Assembly: GCF_932526225.1 (NCBI RefSeq)
Contig: NC_064047.1
Coordinates: 13,466,460 to 13,530,459, forward strand
Length of the DNA stretch: 64,000 nucleotides
Source of the DNA: Nematostella vectensis
Lineage: Eukaryota; Cnidaria; Anthozoa; Actiniaria; Edwardsiidae
Reading direction: 5' to 3'
Shown here: positions 53,826 to 64,000 of the stretch, in pieces
Numbering within the stretch: the stretch's first letter is position 1
How the letters are laid out: the number at the start of each line of letters is the position of its first letter
Notes under the pieces: model-generated
The model's input: the letters and a program-made list of their open reading frames with translations, nothing else
Told to the model about the DNA's origin: nothing
The model's database searches: none
Made by a program: the position numbers and the translations under genes

Positions 53826-55672
53826 TGGAAAGGCTAATTGTATTATTGACGCTAAGAGTGTCAATTTTGAGCGATGTTTTAGGAAACAAAGCTCCTTAAA
53901 GAAAACTTGGATTGACTCCGAGTAAGATGTCGCCTGGACGCGGAAGTTAAAACACAAAGGTAACACAGGTTTTCGCGTTCTCAGGTTCTCTAAGCGGCCA
54001 GCTATAGAAACATAAGGCACGTTTATAAGCTAAATGAAAATATACTTGATATACTTATCTGATACAGCCGCAACCAGTCTATTCTGGACCTATGAATTCA
54101 GAAAACTAACCTTACGTCTACATTGAACGCCAGTCACAAATCATTACGTTTAATTGATTATTCTTCACGTCTAGCGGCGTTTCCATATTAGTCGTTATTT
54201 AACCTCATATGTAAAATGCAAAAATACCGTTAAAATGGCGAATAGTGACCGTGGTGTGAATTAACTAACGTTTGAGGCCCTCCCCCAAATCGCAGCTCAA
54301 AATAAGTAACCCTCTCCCCAAACATACCAGCACTCCCCCCACCCCCCGTTAAATAATTACTCTTCCCTACAAATAAAAACTGTATGGGACAAGTTAAGGT
54401 GTGTCTTGGGCATGTTTTCGATAAAAAGTGGTTTGATTTTGGGATACCTTGATATACTAAAAAAAAGTAACAACTTTATTCACTGACAAAAGTGTCAATC
54501 TTCTAGCACGGCACACGTCTCGATAATAGGGACTCTCTTAAACGGGGTCAACAATTCACCGGAAGAAACTTTCACTCAGACCAACCATCACTATTATTCT
54601 CCCAATGACGAAGGCAGGGACCCCTGAATGGTCGATGTCCGATATTCGTATATTCTCTCATAATAATGGCAACGTTTGTATGCTCGCGCATATTCTTATT
54701 TGAATAAGACGTAGTGCTTCGGTGGGAATGTATGTTCATCAGAACATATGAAACGGATAAACCACTACAAATACCACAGAGAAGACAGAACTCCAGGAAA
54801 TTTCACTACACAAAAATGCGATACCCGAATTCTATACCCCAAAATACGTGACTTATTACCCCCCTCACAAGTGTTATAATGCCATAACGAGGAGACTGTG
54901 CATCCAATAATAGGAGGCTACATACATGCAACTTTATTTGTCCACAAATTTCTATACATTTCAATAGGTATATTACATTATACATGAATATGATGTAATA
55001 AAAAATAATATAAAAGGTGACGAGTGCCCATGGTTAAAATGCTTAACCAGAGTCACCATTCAGGCCCTAAGGGAGTGTCATCCCTCAAGACTCAGGATAC
55101 CTTAATTTAAGGTCCCCAATTGATTGTCATATAATCCCCCTTTACCCTCAGCTTAATTATTGAACAGACTTCTCCCCTAAACTATTTCACAATCTTGTAT
55201 ATCTAAAAGCCTCGCTTTAAATGGCTTATTACAGCAGTAATCCGTCACAGATTTTGAACATCAAAAATGCATTGTTTTTGAAAGCCAGTTAAAATAATCA
55301 AAACTTCTAAGCTGCACTGGTGTTATAGAATCCTGAACTAAGCTCGAGATGTACATACACACTTCAAATAAGGCTGCACTAAAGAATCCTTGTGCCCGCG
55401 TTGGCTCATGGGTATAAAAAAAATGAGCAAATTCAAATTTAAAACTGATTTTTTTTTCATCTTTTTTGTGCTTTTTACCACTTGCACTGGGGTTTTCATA
55501 ACATGTAGTTTTGTGATTTACATGCTACCCATGATGCATTCGCGGGTCACAACACATGTATTTCCACAATACATCCTAATTCAAAATCAGTAATTTCATG
55601 ACACAGTACCAACTAACAAATATTTATACATCTTTATGTCTATTGTCACTTTACAGGCGTTCAAAGCTGTAT
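53826..55672. other. spacer, copy B, no gene seen
   Basis: Near-identical to 27326-29158. It provides the baseline divergence for comparing the coding exons of the two copies. Confidence 0.5.
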
Positions 55673-55998
55673 TCAGTCCAACACCTCGTGAAACACCTCC
55701 ATTTCGTCGGGTCTGAATGACCAGGTGCCAGCAAAGACGTCACACGGGCCATCAGATGTGACGCCCTGGGGACGAGCGTACGTGTGTGACCACGTATAGG
55801 ACCCTTCATTACCCCCCGCGTTGTCAGCGATGTACAGGTCACGACCACAACCAAACACCGGACCGCAACTTGTGTGGTCCCAAATGGCCTGTTCATCTGG
55901 CGTGCGCCTCAATGGCAACTTTTTAGGGCGGTAGCCATTCTTGTTACACAGCGTGAACAAGAATGACCTGCTGGAGGACTGCCATCTTCGGTCACTCA
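55673..55998 (-). CDS. terminal TLDc exon, copy B variant
   Basis: 326 bp, acceptor CTTCAAAG, stop at 55673. It encodes SFLFTLCNKNGYRPKKLPL, QAIWDHTSCGPVFGCGRDLY, IADNAGGNEGSYTWSHTYA and DVFAGTWSFRPDEMEVFHEV. It lacks the DPWFGG duplication of copy A. FGCGRDLYIADN is closer to the usual TLDc core (FGxGxDLxIxxN) than copy A's FGGCDLCIADN, so B may be the more ancestral form. Confidence 0.9.
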
Positions 55999-58900
55999 CT
56001 TTGAAGAAAACAAAACAAAATGCGTTATTTTTATAATAAAAACTAGAATAAATACGACAAAAATTGTGTTTTGGTATATCATAACAGCTGAACTCGTATA
56101 ATTTAAATGCTCAAATGTCAGAATTGTCACTTTTCGTTAGTATGACCAAATAATAATAATAAAAAAAATAGTAAAGAAGCTTCTATGCATTCATGAATTG
56201 TGTCTTTTCCAGTTAAGACCTGCTTCTTGCGACCCGCGTAAAGTTTTCTCAGATACGGGGTTTCCACCCTCCAGATATCGGCACTGAAAAATATCACTTC
56301 CCGGCTTGCAGAAATGTCCAATTTTTTTCATAAAGAGGGGGGAGGGGAGGGGGGAGATAGCCCTTTTCGAGGATAGAAAATAAGTTAAAGTAAAAGATCT
56401 TTTAACCCCCATCCCATTTAAGCCCCTGTCTATAATAATTAAGCCCCACCCCTGCCTGATTTGGGTTTTGTTTTTTTGTACAAAGGAAGTAATATAAATA
56501 CTTATTAATAGCATCTAAGACTTTATAGGAACCAAAATACCTAGTGTCGGATCTGAAAAAAAAATGAAATAAGTCCCCTGTGTAACCAAGCAGATTTCTT
56601 CGGCACTAAAAAGGAAATAAGCGACAGGGGCCTATCAGAGATTTTACGATGATTTATTAGAGGCCGTTTTCGTAGCCTACCTGTAGGCTTTGATAGTTTT
56701 TCCGGCACTAAAACGCCAAAAACACAAAGTTCGAGGCGGCCGGATTATGCGAGCTCGAAATATAAATATTATTATATAAATAGTAATTCATATCTTTTGA
56801 TAAATAAGATACTAGTTATCATAATATTATTATATTAAACTACAAAACTATTTTGTCGCGTGATATATCTAGGGACATTAATCTCTTACTCACAACCCTT
56901 AAATGGAGCTTCAATGGAGCCTTTCGGGAATGTAATTACAGCCACAACAAGGGTGAAAAGAATTATCTGCGAAATTCTTTATAGGTAAAAAAGCAAAAAG
57001 AATCATAAAACTATTGAGATGATTATAACAGTAATGATACAAAACTCCCTGCTTTTCTATGAATTAATATCTGAGGCAATTAAACAGTAGGCAAATAACA
57101 GAATTACTAGAAAAATAAATTTGCCAAGATATCAGAAATTCTTCTAAATTGCTCGATTTTAATAACCTTTACTTCTAGTATTGTCCAAGGACAAATCTAG
57201 TTAGTAAATTGCTCGATTTTAATAACCTTTACTTCTAGTATTGTCCGAAGACAATTCTAGTTAGTTTGAAAACATTTCCCTGCACCAAACAGCAAAATTT
57301 AACGGGTTTGTACAGGACCCGAAATGATCCCAGGACCCGAAACGATCCCAGGACCCGAAATGATCCCCAAAAGTACCCCAACTGATCCTCGGACCCGAAA
57401 CGATACCGAGGAGTCCCCGAAATCAACCCCAAGGAATTACGGTAATGGACAAAGGGAAAGCAGAAGAAATACTTGCAATTCTTGAAGCATAATAAAGGGT
57501 TAACAGCGACTCGGTTTCTAAACAACGTGACTTAAAAATATTAAATTCCAACACAATACTTCTATTTATTACATTGCCCGGCGTTAAACCCATAAACAGA
57601 GTCCAAAACAAATACACAACTTTAAATTGCTACTGAAAGGAATATAGCATAAACATAGCACAGCTTTGCTCAGATCAACCAAACTTTTGACCTTCCATCA
57701 CACTCTTAACATTTTGCGGTTCCGACACATGACTCCGACACTATAAATCTCATTTCCGGTAAACATCACCCCTAAAAATTAATATTCATCTGACAACCAA
57801 ACATGTATTTCACCACGAAATCCTTGTTCACACGAGCGAATATTCACCGACACATTTTAGGCAGCCGGTTTGGCCGAGAAGATGGAATGACAAAAGCACA
57901 CTGAGTAATACACTCGAACAACCCTTCTACTACCGATGCAAAATATTAAGAAGATGTGAAAGCAATATTATGTGAGTTTTGAATTTCCTCATGTAGTCGT
58001 GCGTACACCCCGGCATGATCTCATGATATGATAGGTCTTTCATTCACCGAAAACAAACATGCCAAAAAATAACTTTAAAACTTTTCGCTTCCTATGTAAA
58101 GCAGCATGTCCCATCTGTAAAGACTATCTTTTATGGCTTGTTATGTAAAAATGATTTATCCACGCCGGGCTCCTCAAATTACTATCACAGGAATTGTTAG
58201 CTGACCCCAATTTCTGACTCAACCACTGTATTTTCCCCGCAGTCGTATATTAAAATCTTAATACTATAGTTTTAGTTAATGTAAATTTCCTTTTAATAAC
58301 ACAAACAAAGCTAAATGTTTCATATGTTTTTAAAACTGAAAGCCAATCCTTACACATTCCTTTAGTTGTCCATTACTGTAATTCCTTGGGGTTCATTTCG
58401 GGGACTCTTGGGGATCGTTTCGGGTCCTGGGATCAGTTGGGGTACTTTTGGGGATCATTTCGGGTCCTGGGATCGTTTCGGGTCCTGGGATCATTTCGGG
58501 TCCTGTACAGGTTCACCTTACGTGTTGCAATGAAAGGGGCTAACAAACTATTTTTTATTTGTCCATCCGATCCTTTTATCAGAAGATATGCGTAATTACA
58601 TATTTGGTGGAAGGGGGAGGAAAAAGTAACAAGTATTGTCTGCCAGAGAAGGAACCCTACCACCGCCCTACTTGTATTCGGTTCATAAGATGATGTATTG
58701 CAAACGGGCTTTGTCGAGTTCATATAAAAAAAAGGACATCGTGACCGTCCACGGGAAAACGTACACTAAGGTTTTCAAACTCGTGGGCACGTGCACGGGC
58801 ACACGCCGTTTAAACGGATTTTTTTTCCGTGACCACGTTACTTTTTCCGTTGACACGGATTTTTTTCCTGTGGCCACGGAAGAAAAAGCCGTGGGCACGC

Positions 58901-61900
58901 GGTAAAAAAGGCCGTTAAAAAGAATTTGAAAGGCCGTTGACACGGCTGTCAAGATTCCGTGTCTACGAATCAAGCACACGGATCGCGAGTCGTGAATGTT
59001 GAACTATTCGATTGAATCTTCCGATTTAAGTGAAAGTCGTTTTCACAACTTTGAGTCGTTGTGCTGGTTACGGCTTGATGTTAGGTAAACAATAAACACC
59101 GAAATCGGTATCAAACATTCACTGATCGTGGCCGCTCTAGTGAAATGGCACAGAAATAAATGAGAAATACTTATTCCTTATAATATGTGGGTTTATTTGG
59201 TGTGTGTTATGTAGCGATAACACGTAAATACAGGACGAGAGTTTTTTTTGTTATGAACTAGTCGCGGTTTCGGCTTCTTGTTAGAGAAAAAAAGAAACTC
59301 CGTTGGTATCAGACATTCGCTGATCATGACCGTTCTTGTGGAATCTTACAGAATTCATAATTCCTCATATTCCTCATAATTCGAGGATTTGTTTTATGTG
59401 TGTTATTTGCGGATATGTACGATAATGCGTAAATAAGTTTTTTTGTTAGACAAACTAGAAGCTCCGGAGTCGGTATCAAAGGTTTACTGATTATGGCCGC
59501 TCTAGTGAAATCGTACAGAAATAAATCAGAAATACTTATTCCTCATAATTCGAGGATTTATTTTATGTGTGCTATATGTGTATATGTAAGATTGCGTAAA
59601 TAAGGGCGAAAGTTGTGTCATCAACTAGTGGCGATTTCAGCTTGTTTTTAGACAAACAAGAAACTCTGAAGTCGGTATTTTTGAGCAATTTCGCGGACTT
59701 TTCGAACATTTTGTCGCTTGTTTCGTCTTCGTTGTTGATCATGTTTTTCTTGTTTGATTTGATACTCGAGATGGTTTGATTTAAATACTTCGATATCGAT
59801 AAACTAAGCTTTCTTATCAAGTATGCTCACTACTCTACGGCAATCGACGTGTTTATCTATGGAAGGAGGAGGAGGAACGGAGATAAACAGCGACAAAGAG
59901 TTGGCTGTAGTTTGAAATTGATGTTTACTCACTTCCCGCGATTTAGGGAGTAATGCATAGTCAAACATAACGCGGAGGCTTCAAAACTTTAACGTCCAGG
60001 ATCCCGAGAACGTGATCATTAAACAGTTTCGGAGTTTAATGATAAAAGACTTAGAATTTTAAGCAGTTTAAGAGTTAAATGATAAATAAAAATCCTCATT
60101 GACCTTCATTCAAAATCTTTGCGGCCTATCATCCGATGTCCACGACGTACACTCGATTGTCTGCAATCCTCCATACGACTTTGAAAGCCGTGAACTTAAG
60201 TCTTCTCTACAGTTTAAAAAAATACTGAAAGTCGTGGGCTAAGATTGTGCAACCCGTGTCCACGTAAAGAATATCCGTAGACACGGGAAAAAAAATCCGT
60301 TTAATATCCGTTTGTTTTTGGCGTTTACACGGAAAACCTAAGTGTACGTTTTCCCACGGACGGTCACTCATGAGATGTCATCCTCCATCTCTTCCTAAGA
60401 TTTACAAAAAGTAACGACACAGTTGAGGTAATGGACAAAAATAGGGCAAATGTTTTCTTTGTACAATAATGATCGGAAGTCCCGACCCTCACCCTGCTAC
60501 GGCCCTTCTCGTATTCGTTAGTGTACTCACTTGTCCACGCTACGTCAGAGTAGCCACCAAACACGTATCGGCCCCCAACGCTCACGAGTACGATGTTCGG
60601 CGCTTTGCCGTTGCATTTTTCATGGAAGGTCCTGGCAGCCCAGCCATCTCTCTTTGCAGAGAAACACCTGACCCAGCGACTTTTCGGACTCTGCTGCACG
60701 GGCTTCAGGAATCTAAAGAGATCTCGGAGGTACTTTTGACCTTTGCCGCTGAGGATGGCGGACTTCTCAAGAACTGCAACGGAATTACACCATCAAGAGA
60801 TATTACAGATAAAGGCTTGTACTTCATGGTATGTCCATATTGTATCCTTCTCCTCGTATTGAGCGATAACGAATTGGAAAACTAATCTTATGAAATACTT
60901 GCCTCGGGATAATCACGAGTATGTCTAGATAAGGAGATAAGTGTAATAAAAAGTAAAAATTTGGGGTAAACATCAACAGAAAAATACTTAAACAGGAGGC
61001 AATTCCCTAAAAATAACGATAGAGGCAAACAAGAAAGTTGTCAATGTTCTCGACGTCAACGTTGGATCTCGGGAACCAATCGTCCACAGAGAAAGCAATC
61101 ACCCTAAAAACCTTATCAAGAACATTTCAATGCGGGTAAATAAACGCTTTAGCGAGATCTCTTCATCTGCAGAATGCTGAACAGAGCGGTGCCGGGATAC
61201 CAACATGTGCTCGACCGCAGTGGATACCAGCACCGCCTGCAGTTCCAACGCCCAAAGACCCAGCAATAGGCAGAAACTGGAAATCACCCGTAAATCTGAG
61301 CGATGCAGCTACAACTACGCACTTACAAAAAGTTTGTAAATGCGCAAAAAGGGGACCCAGAGAAACCTGGAAATAGCCTGTAAATAGTCTGTAAATTGTC
61401 TGCAAACCTTTGGGATGGAACTAAAGCTTCCCATTGCATAGATTTCCAGACTATTTTCAGGGTTTTCTGGCTCCCGTTTTAGCGCATGCTCTTGGCATCC
61501 CTTCTCCGAATACGGATTATTTCCAGTATATTTACAGACATTCAAAGACTTTCTGTCATTGTGAGAAGACTCTAAACAATCTACATACTATTTACAGACA
61601 AATATGGCAATTACAGGGTTTAGAAATATATCTAGTATATATAAAGTCCAATTTTCGGTTAACTTCCCGTGTATAGACAGGCTATTTTAATACAATGGAA
61701 CATGACACAGCTATAAGAGAATTTACCTTGCCCTTTATAAACTAAAATTGTCTTTGACAAAGAATCACAATACTCCTCGTCCACGCCTAAATAAACACCA
61801 TCCCCTCCATCCATTGTATGTACAGTACCGCTTTCGAACATATGCACGTGCTCGCGAAAATTGCGAACAAAGCAACAACAGCTGTTACTGTTAGAGAGGA

Positions 61901-62867
61901 TTACAGTTATTCATAATCAGGACACAACTGTATTGGAGAATTTACCTGTATGCTCAGATTCACCAATTGAGACTTGGCTTGATACATCAACTGAGATCTT
62001 CTTTGACATGGAACTCCAATATTCCTGATCCACTACAAGACGAACTCCACCCTCCATACAAGGCTGATCCACGGGTTTCTCTGCAAGACTCGATAGCTGG
62101 GATAGCACTTCATTCCTGATGGACAAGACATCCACATCATTTGCTTCCCTGCACATTCTCTCAGCAAACTCCAAACTGCTACGAGCACTTGCAAGTCTCA
62201 TGGATAGATTCTGTCTCTGGGCAGTCAGCTGCTTCTCTTGCTTCTGACAAGCTGACTCGATCTCCCCTCTAAGATCTGATCGCATCTTCTCAAGAGCACC
62301 TATCTGCTTATCAATAAACTGATCCAGATCCCTTCTGGCCGCTCGTTTATTTTCGTCCAGATGTTGTTGAGCCTTTTCAAGCAATGCCATCGCCTGTTCA
62401 ATGCCGGTGAGTTTTGATGTAACTTTTTTTGCTCTTTCCAATATTTCTTCTTTCTCTCGAGCGATAACATCACTTGTGAAAAGGTAGTCATGATTTTTAT
62501 GATCAACAACGGTGCAATCTCGGCAAATCACTTCCTTACAAGATTCGCAAAACAGTTTCAGCTTTTCACCCTTGTGTTTGGTGCAGTAGGAAGTTTTGCT
62601 CATTGCAAGTAACTTTCCGCTTTTGATCTCATCAAGACTGAGGATAGTATGGTGTTGCAACGGTTGAAGTCTCTTATGAGCCGAGATACACTGCTCACAG
62701 ACAAAGTGATCGCACTCGTTACATCTCCCTTGGGCAGGCTCGCCACTATCACACATTTGACAAACAGTTTTCTTCTTGGAGTCTTCAGATGTGAACAAAG
62801 AAAGAACAGAGATAATACTATTGATCATAAAGTTCACCTTCAAACTCGAAACATCAGCCGGGGAAAT
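55673..62867 (-). CDS. TRIM-TLDc protein gene (copy B, RING exon outside window)
   Basis: Exons 62867-61946, 60773-60531 and 55998-55673 correspond one-to-one with copy A and keep all splice sites and phases. The last four bases of the window (63997-64000) are the 3' end of the RING exon. No stop or frameshift was seen, so it should be functional if the RING is intact. It has the same domain plan as copy A but a strongly diverged C-terminal TLDc half. Confidence 0.85.
55999..57308. other. TLDc intron, left part, copy B
   Basis: Matches 29518-30808 closely. Two tandem 59-bp GCTCGATTTTAATAACC units lie at about 57148-57262. No gene seen. Confidence 0.5.
57309..58509. mobile_element. 1.2-kb TIR element inserted only in copy B
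   Basis: Starts TGTACAGGACCCGAAATGAT and ends with its reverse complement. The target duplication is GGTT (57305-57308, 58510-58513). Copy A shows the empty site AACGGGTTCACC at 30801-30812. The insertion therefore postdates the split of the two copies. It is the same family as 37463-38660, inverted. Confidence 0.92.
58741..60367. mobile_element. 1.63-kb terminal-inverted-repeat transposon, copy B
   Basis: Counterpart of 31035-32696 with the same GTGACCGTCC ends, slightly shorter through internal deletion of repeat sequence near 59440. Being in both copies, it predates them. Confidence 0.8.
60531..60773 (-). CDS. first TLDc exon, copy B
   Basis: 243 bp, phase 1-1. It encodes SAILSGKGQKYLRDLFRFLK then RCFSAKRDGWAARTFHEKC and YVFGGYSDVAWT. 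It differs from copy A at five residues near the start, and by several silent changes. Confidence 0.92.
61015..61285 (+). pseudogene. Penelope-like reverse transcriptase fragment, copy B
   Basis: Counterpart of 33302-33590, with one extra base (CGTCAACGTTGG) that shifts frame earlier. A dead remnant. Confidence 0.55.
61946..62867 (-). CDS. B-box and coiled-coil exon, copy B
   Basis: 922 bp, same borders as copy A. It encodes two B-boxes and the coiled coil. Changes from A are P to S, F to I, D to G, V to L, Y to D and ET to QN: seven of 307 residues. Confidence 0.95.
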
Positions 62868-63996
62868 CTAAGAGGAAAAAAAAACAGGTTTAATAAAATT
62901 CGCATATCACCATTTAAAAATCAAAAGGGAGGACCATTTTAGATCAGCCTTATTGTGGTCTATGCTACGCTGGATTGTATTAATATAATAATTAATTCTT
63001 ATCATTTAACTGTTTAATACTCATAAACTATTAAAAGAATGGATATAAATTTCTTGTGGAAAGAATTCAAGTTCACAGTGATTCGTACATATTTAGGGAA
63101 AGTTCATTTATTATCCCGAGCGGGGGGTGGGGGTTCGTGAGGATTTCGATAAAAGTAAGGAAAAAAATTAGTTGCCCCCCCCCCCCCCCCTTCAGGTGGA
63201 ACAAAATTTTCCATGCCCCCCTTATGCCCCACCCCTCGAAAAAACCCGAGGAAAGAAGGAGCAAAGAAGGGAACAGCAACGCCAATGTTGAATGAACGCG
63301 AGCAAGGAATTCGCTGAAAACATTAATTCGGAAAAAGTGAAGGCACTTAATTTCTCAAATGTGCGACTAAATCCAGGTTGTCAACCTGATAAGGGTTGTT
63401 GCTATAATTGACACAGAAGAAGCAAAAAGGCTTTTTGTTCTTCTCCACGCGAGAAAAGCGCAGCAGCAGAAAAAAAAAAGAAAGAGAGAGAGAAGAAGAC
63501 AGCTTGTAGCATTAGAGCGTTTTGGTAATGATTTCAATTATGGAACATAAGCATATAGAGGAAACCATGAATAAAAAAGGTGTATACAGGTTTACATAGC
63601 ATCGATGAAACGTAGTTTAATACATATCCTTGACTCCTGGATTGTGCATGCCAAATAACTGGCCGCAAACTGAGACTCTTTGAAGCAAGAAGTCTGATTT
63701 GACACTTGGTCAAATTATTTAGAAGGGACAACACTCAAAGAAATCAGTGACCCCCCTTTTTAAAATCCACACACATTCGGCACCTCCACCTTTAGACCTC
63801 AGAAATTTCTCAAGGCCCCGCCACAGTATCCTCACGCCCCACCCCTCCCTCGGGATAATAAATGAACTTTCCCTTAGTTCTCAATTGAAAAGCACTATGT
63901 TGTTTAAATCAATTTGTTTGTCGCAGCAAAACGTTTGTTACACAAGTTGTGCCAAGGTCATTTAACTAATAGATGTATTTTTGATATGACAGATTA
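62868..63996. other. first intron of TRIM-TLDc, copy B
   Basis: Matches 35170-36168. Extra here are a C-run segment near 63170-63225 and about 67 bp near 63620-63690. No gene seen. Confidence 0.7.
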
Positions 63997-64000
63997 CCTG

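Larger units (their letters stand above)
48298..64000. repeat. large duplicated block, copy B (runs off window)
   Basis: Matches 12933-36172. Differences are fewer C-rich repeats, six instead of eleven 35-bp units, about 21 instead of 216 satellite monomers, an extra 1.2-kb transposon and a diverged TLDc exon. The junction at 48298 joins the RPL24 intron to intron 3 of the D8C/EGF gene, inside repeats. Confidence 0.95.

Overview
This window is eukaryotic, and most likely from an anthozoan cnidarian such as a sea anemone or coral. Genes are split by GT-AG introns. There is a secreted protein with a D8C domain and EGF modules, a RING/B-box (TRIM) protein ending in a TLDc domain, a ribosomal protein L24 gene fragment, a Ty3/Gypsy-like retrotransposon, several short inverted-repeat transposons and many minisatellites. 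All gene models were built by hand from splice signals and reading-frame phase. No transcript or database search was available.

Layout, left to right. (1) 1-16.7 kb: a minus-strand, multi-exon extracellular protein gene. It has a signal peptide and D8C domain (residues about 20-158), further cysteine-rich exons, a cadherin-like stretch, EGF modules and Thr/Pro-rich linkers, and it resembles VWDE/uromodulin-family proteins. Its 3' part carries a nearly identical 5,660-bp tandem duplication (1-3787 matches 5661-9198). Its first exon has an in-frame stop codon at a conserved D8C cysteine. (2) 18.2-27.3 kb: about 216 copies of a 42-bp satellite. (3) 29.1-36.4 kb: a complete four-exon minus-strand TRIM-TLDc gene (RING, two B-boxes, coiled coil, TLDc; about 569 residues). 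Its introns contain an inverted-repeat transposon and a Penelope-like retroelement fragment. (4) 37-40 kb: short DNA transposons and a probable non-LTR element tail. (5) 40.5-47.2 kb: two internal exons of plus-strand RPL24. The intron between them holds an apparently intact 5.37-kb LTR retrotransposon whose 3' end lies 14 nt from the splice acceptor. (6) 47.2-48.3 kb: a 53-bp minisatellite. (7) 48.3-64 kb: a second copy (B) of the 12.9-36.2 kb block (A). It holds the first three exons of the D8C gene, about 21 satellite copies, an extra 1.2-kb transposon, and the TRIM-TLDc gene up to the edge of its RING exon.

A and B are about 98% alike by eye in most places. They are either a tandem segmental duplication whose junction cuts RPL24 on one side and the D8C/EGF gene on the other, or two haplotypes placed end to end by the assembler. 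The most striking signal is that the last TLDc exon differs at roughly a quarter of its residues between A and B, while introns and the other exons are nearly identical. The second is that the LTR element has a primer-binding site that is a 15-nt perfect complement of its own LTR and does not begin with TGG, which suggests Tf1/sushi-style self-priming.
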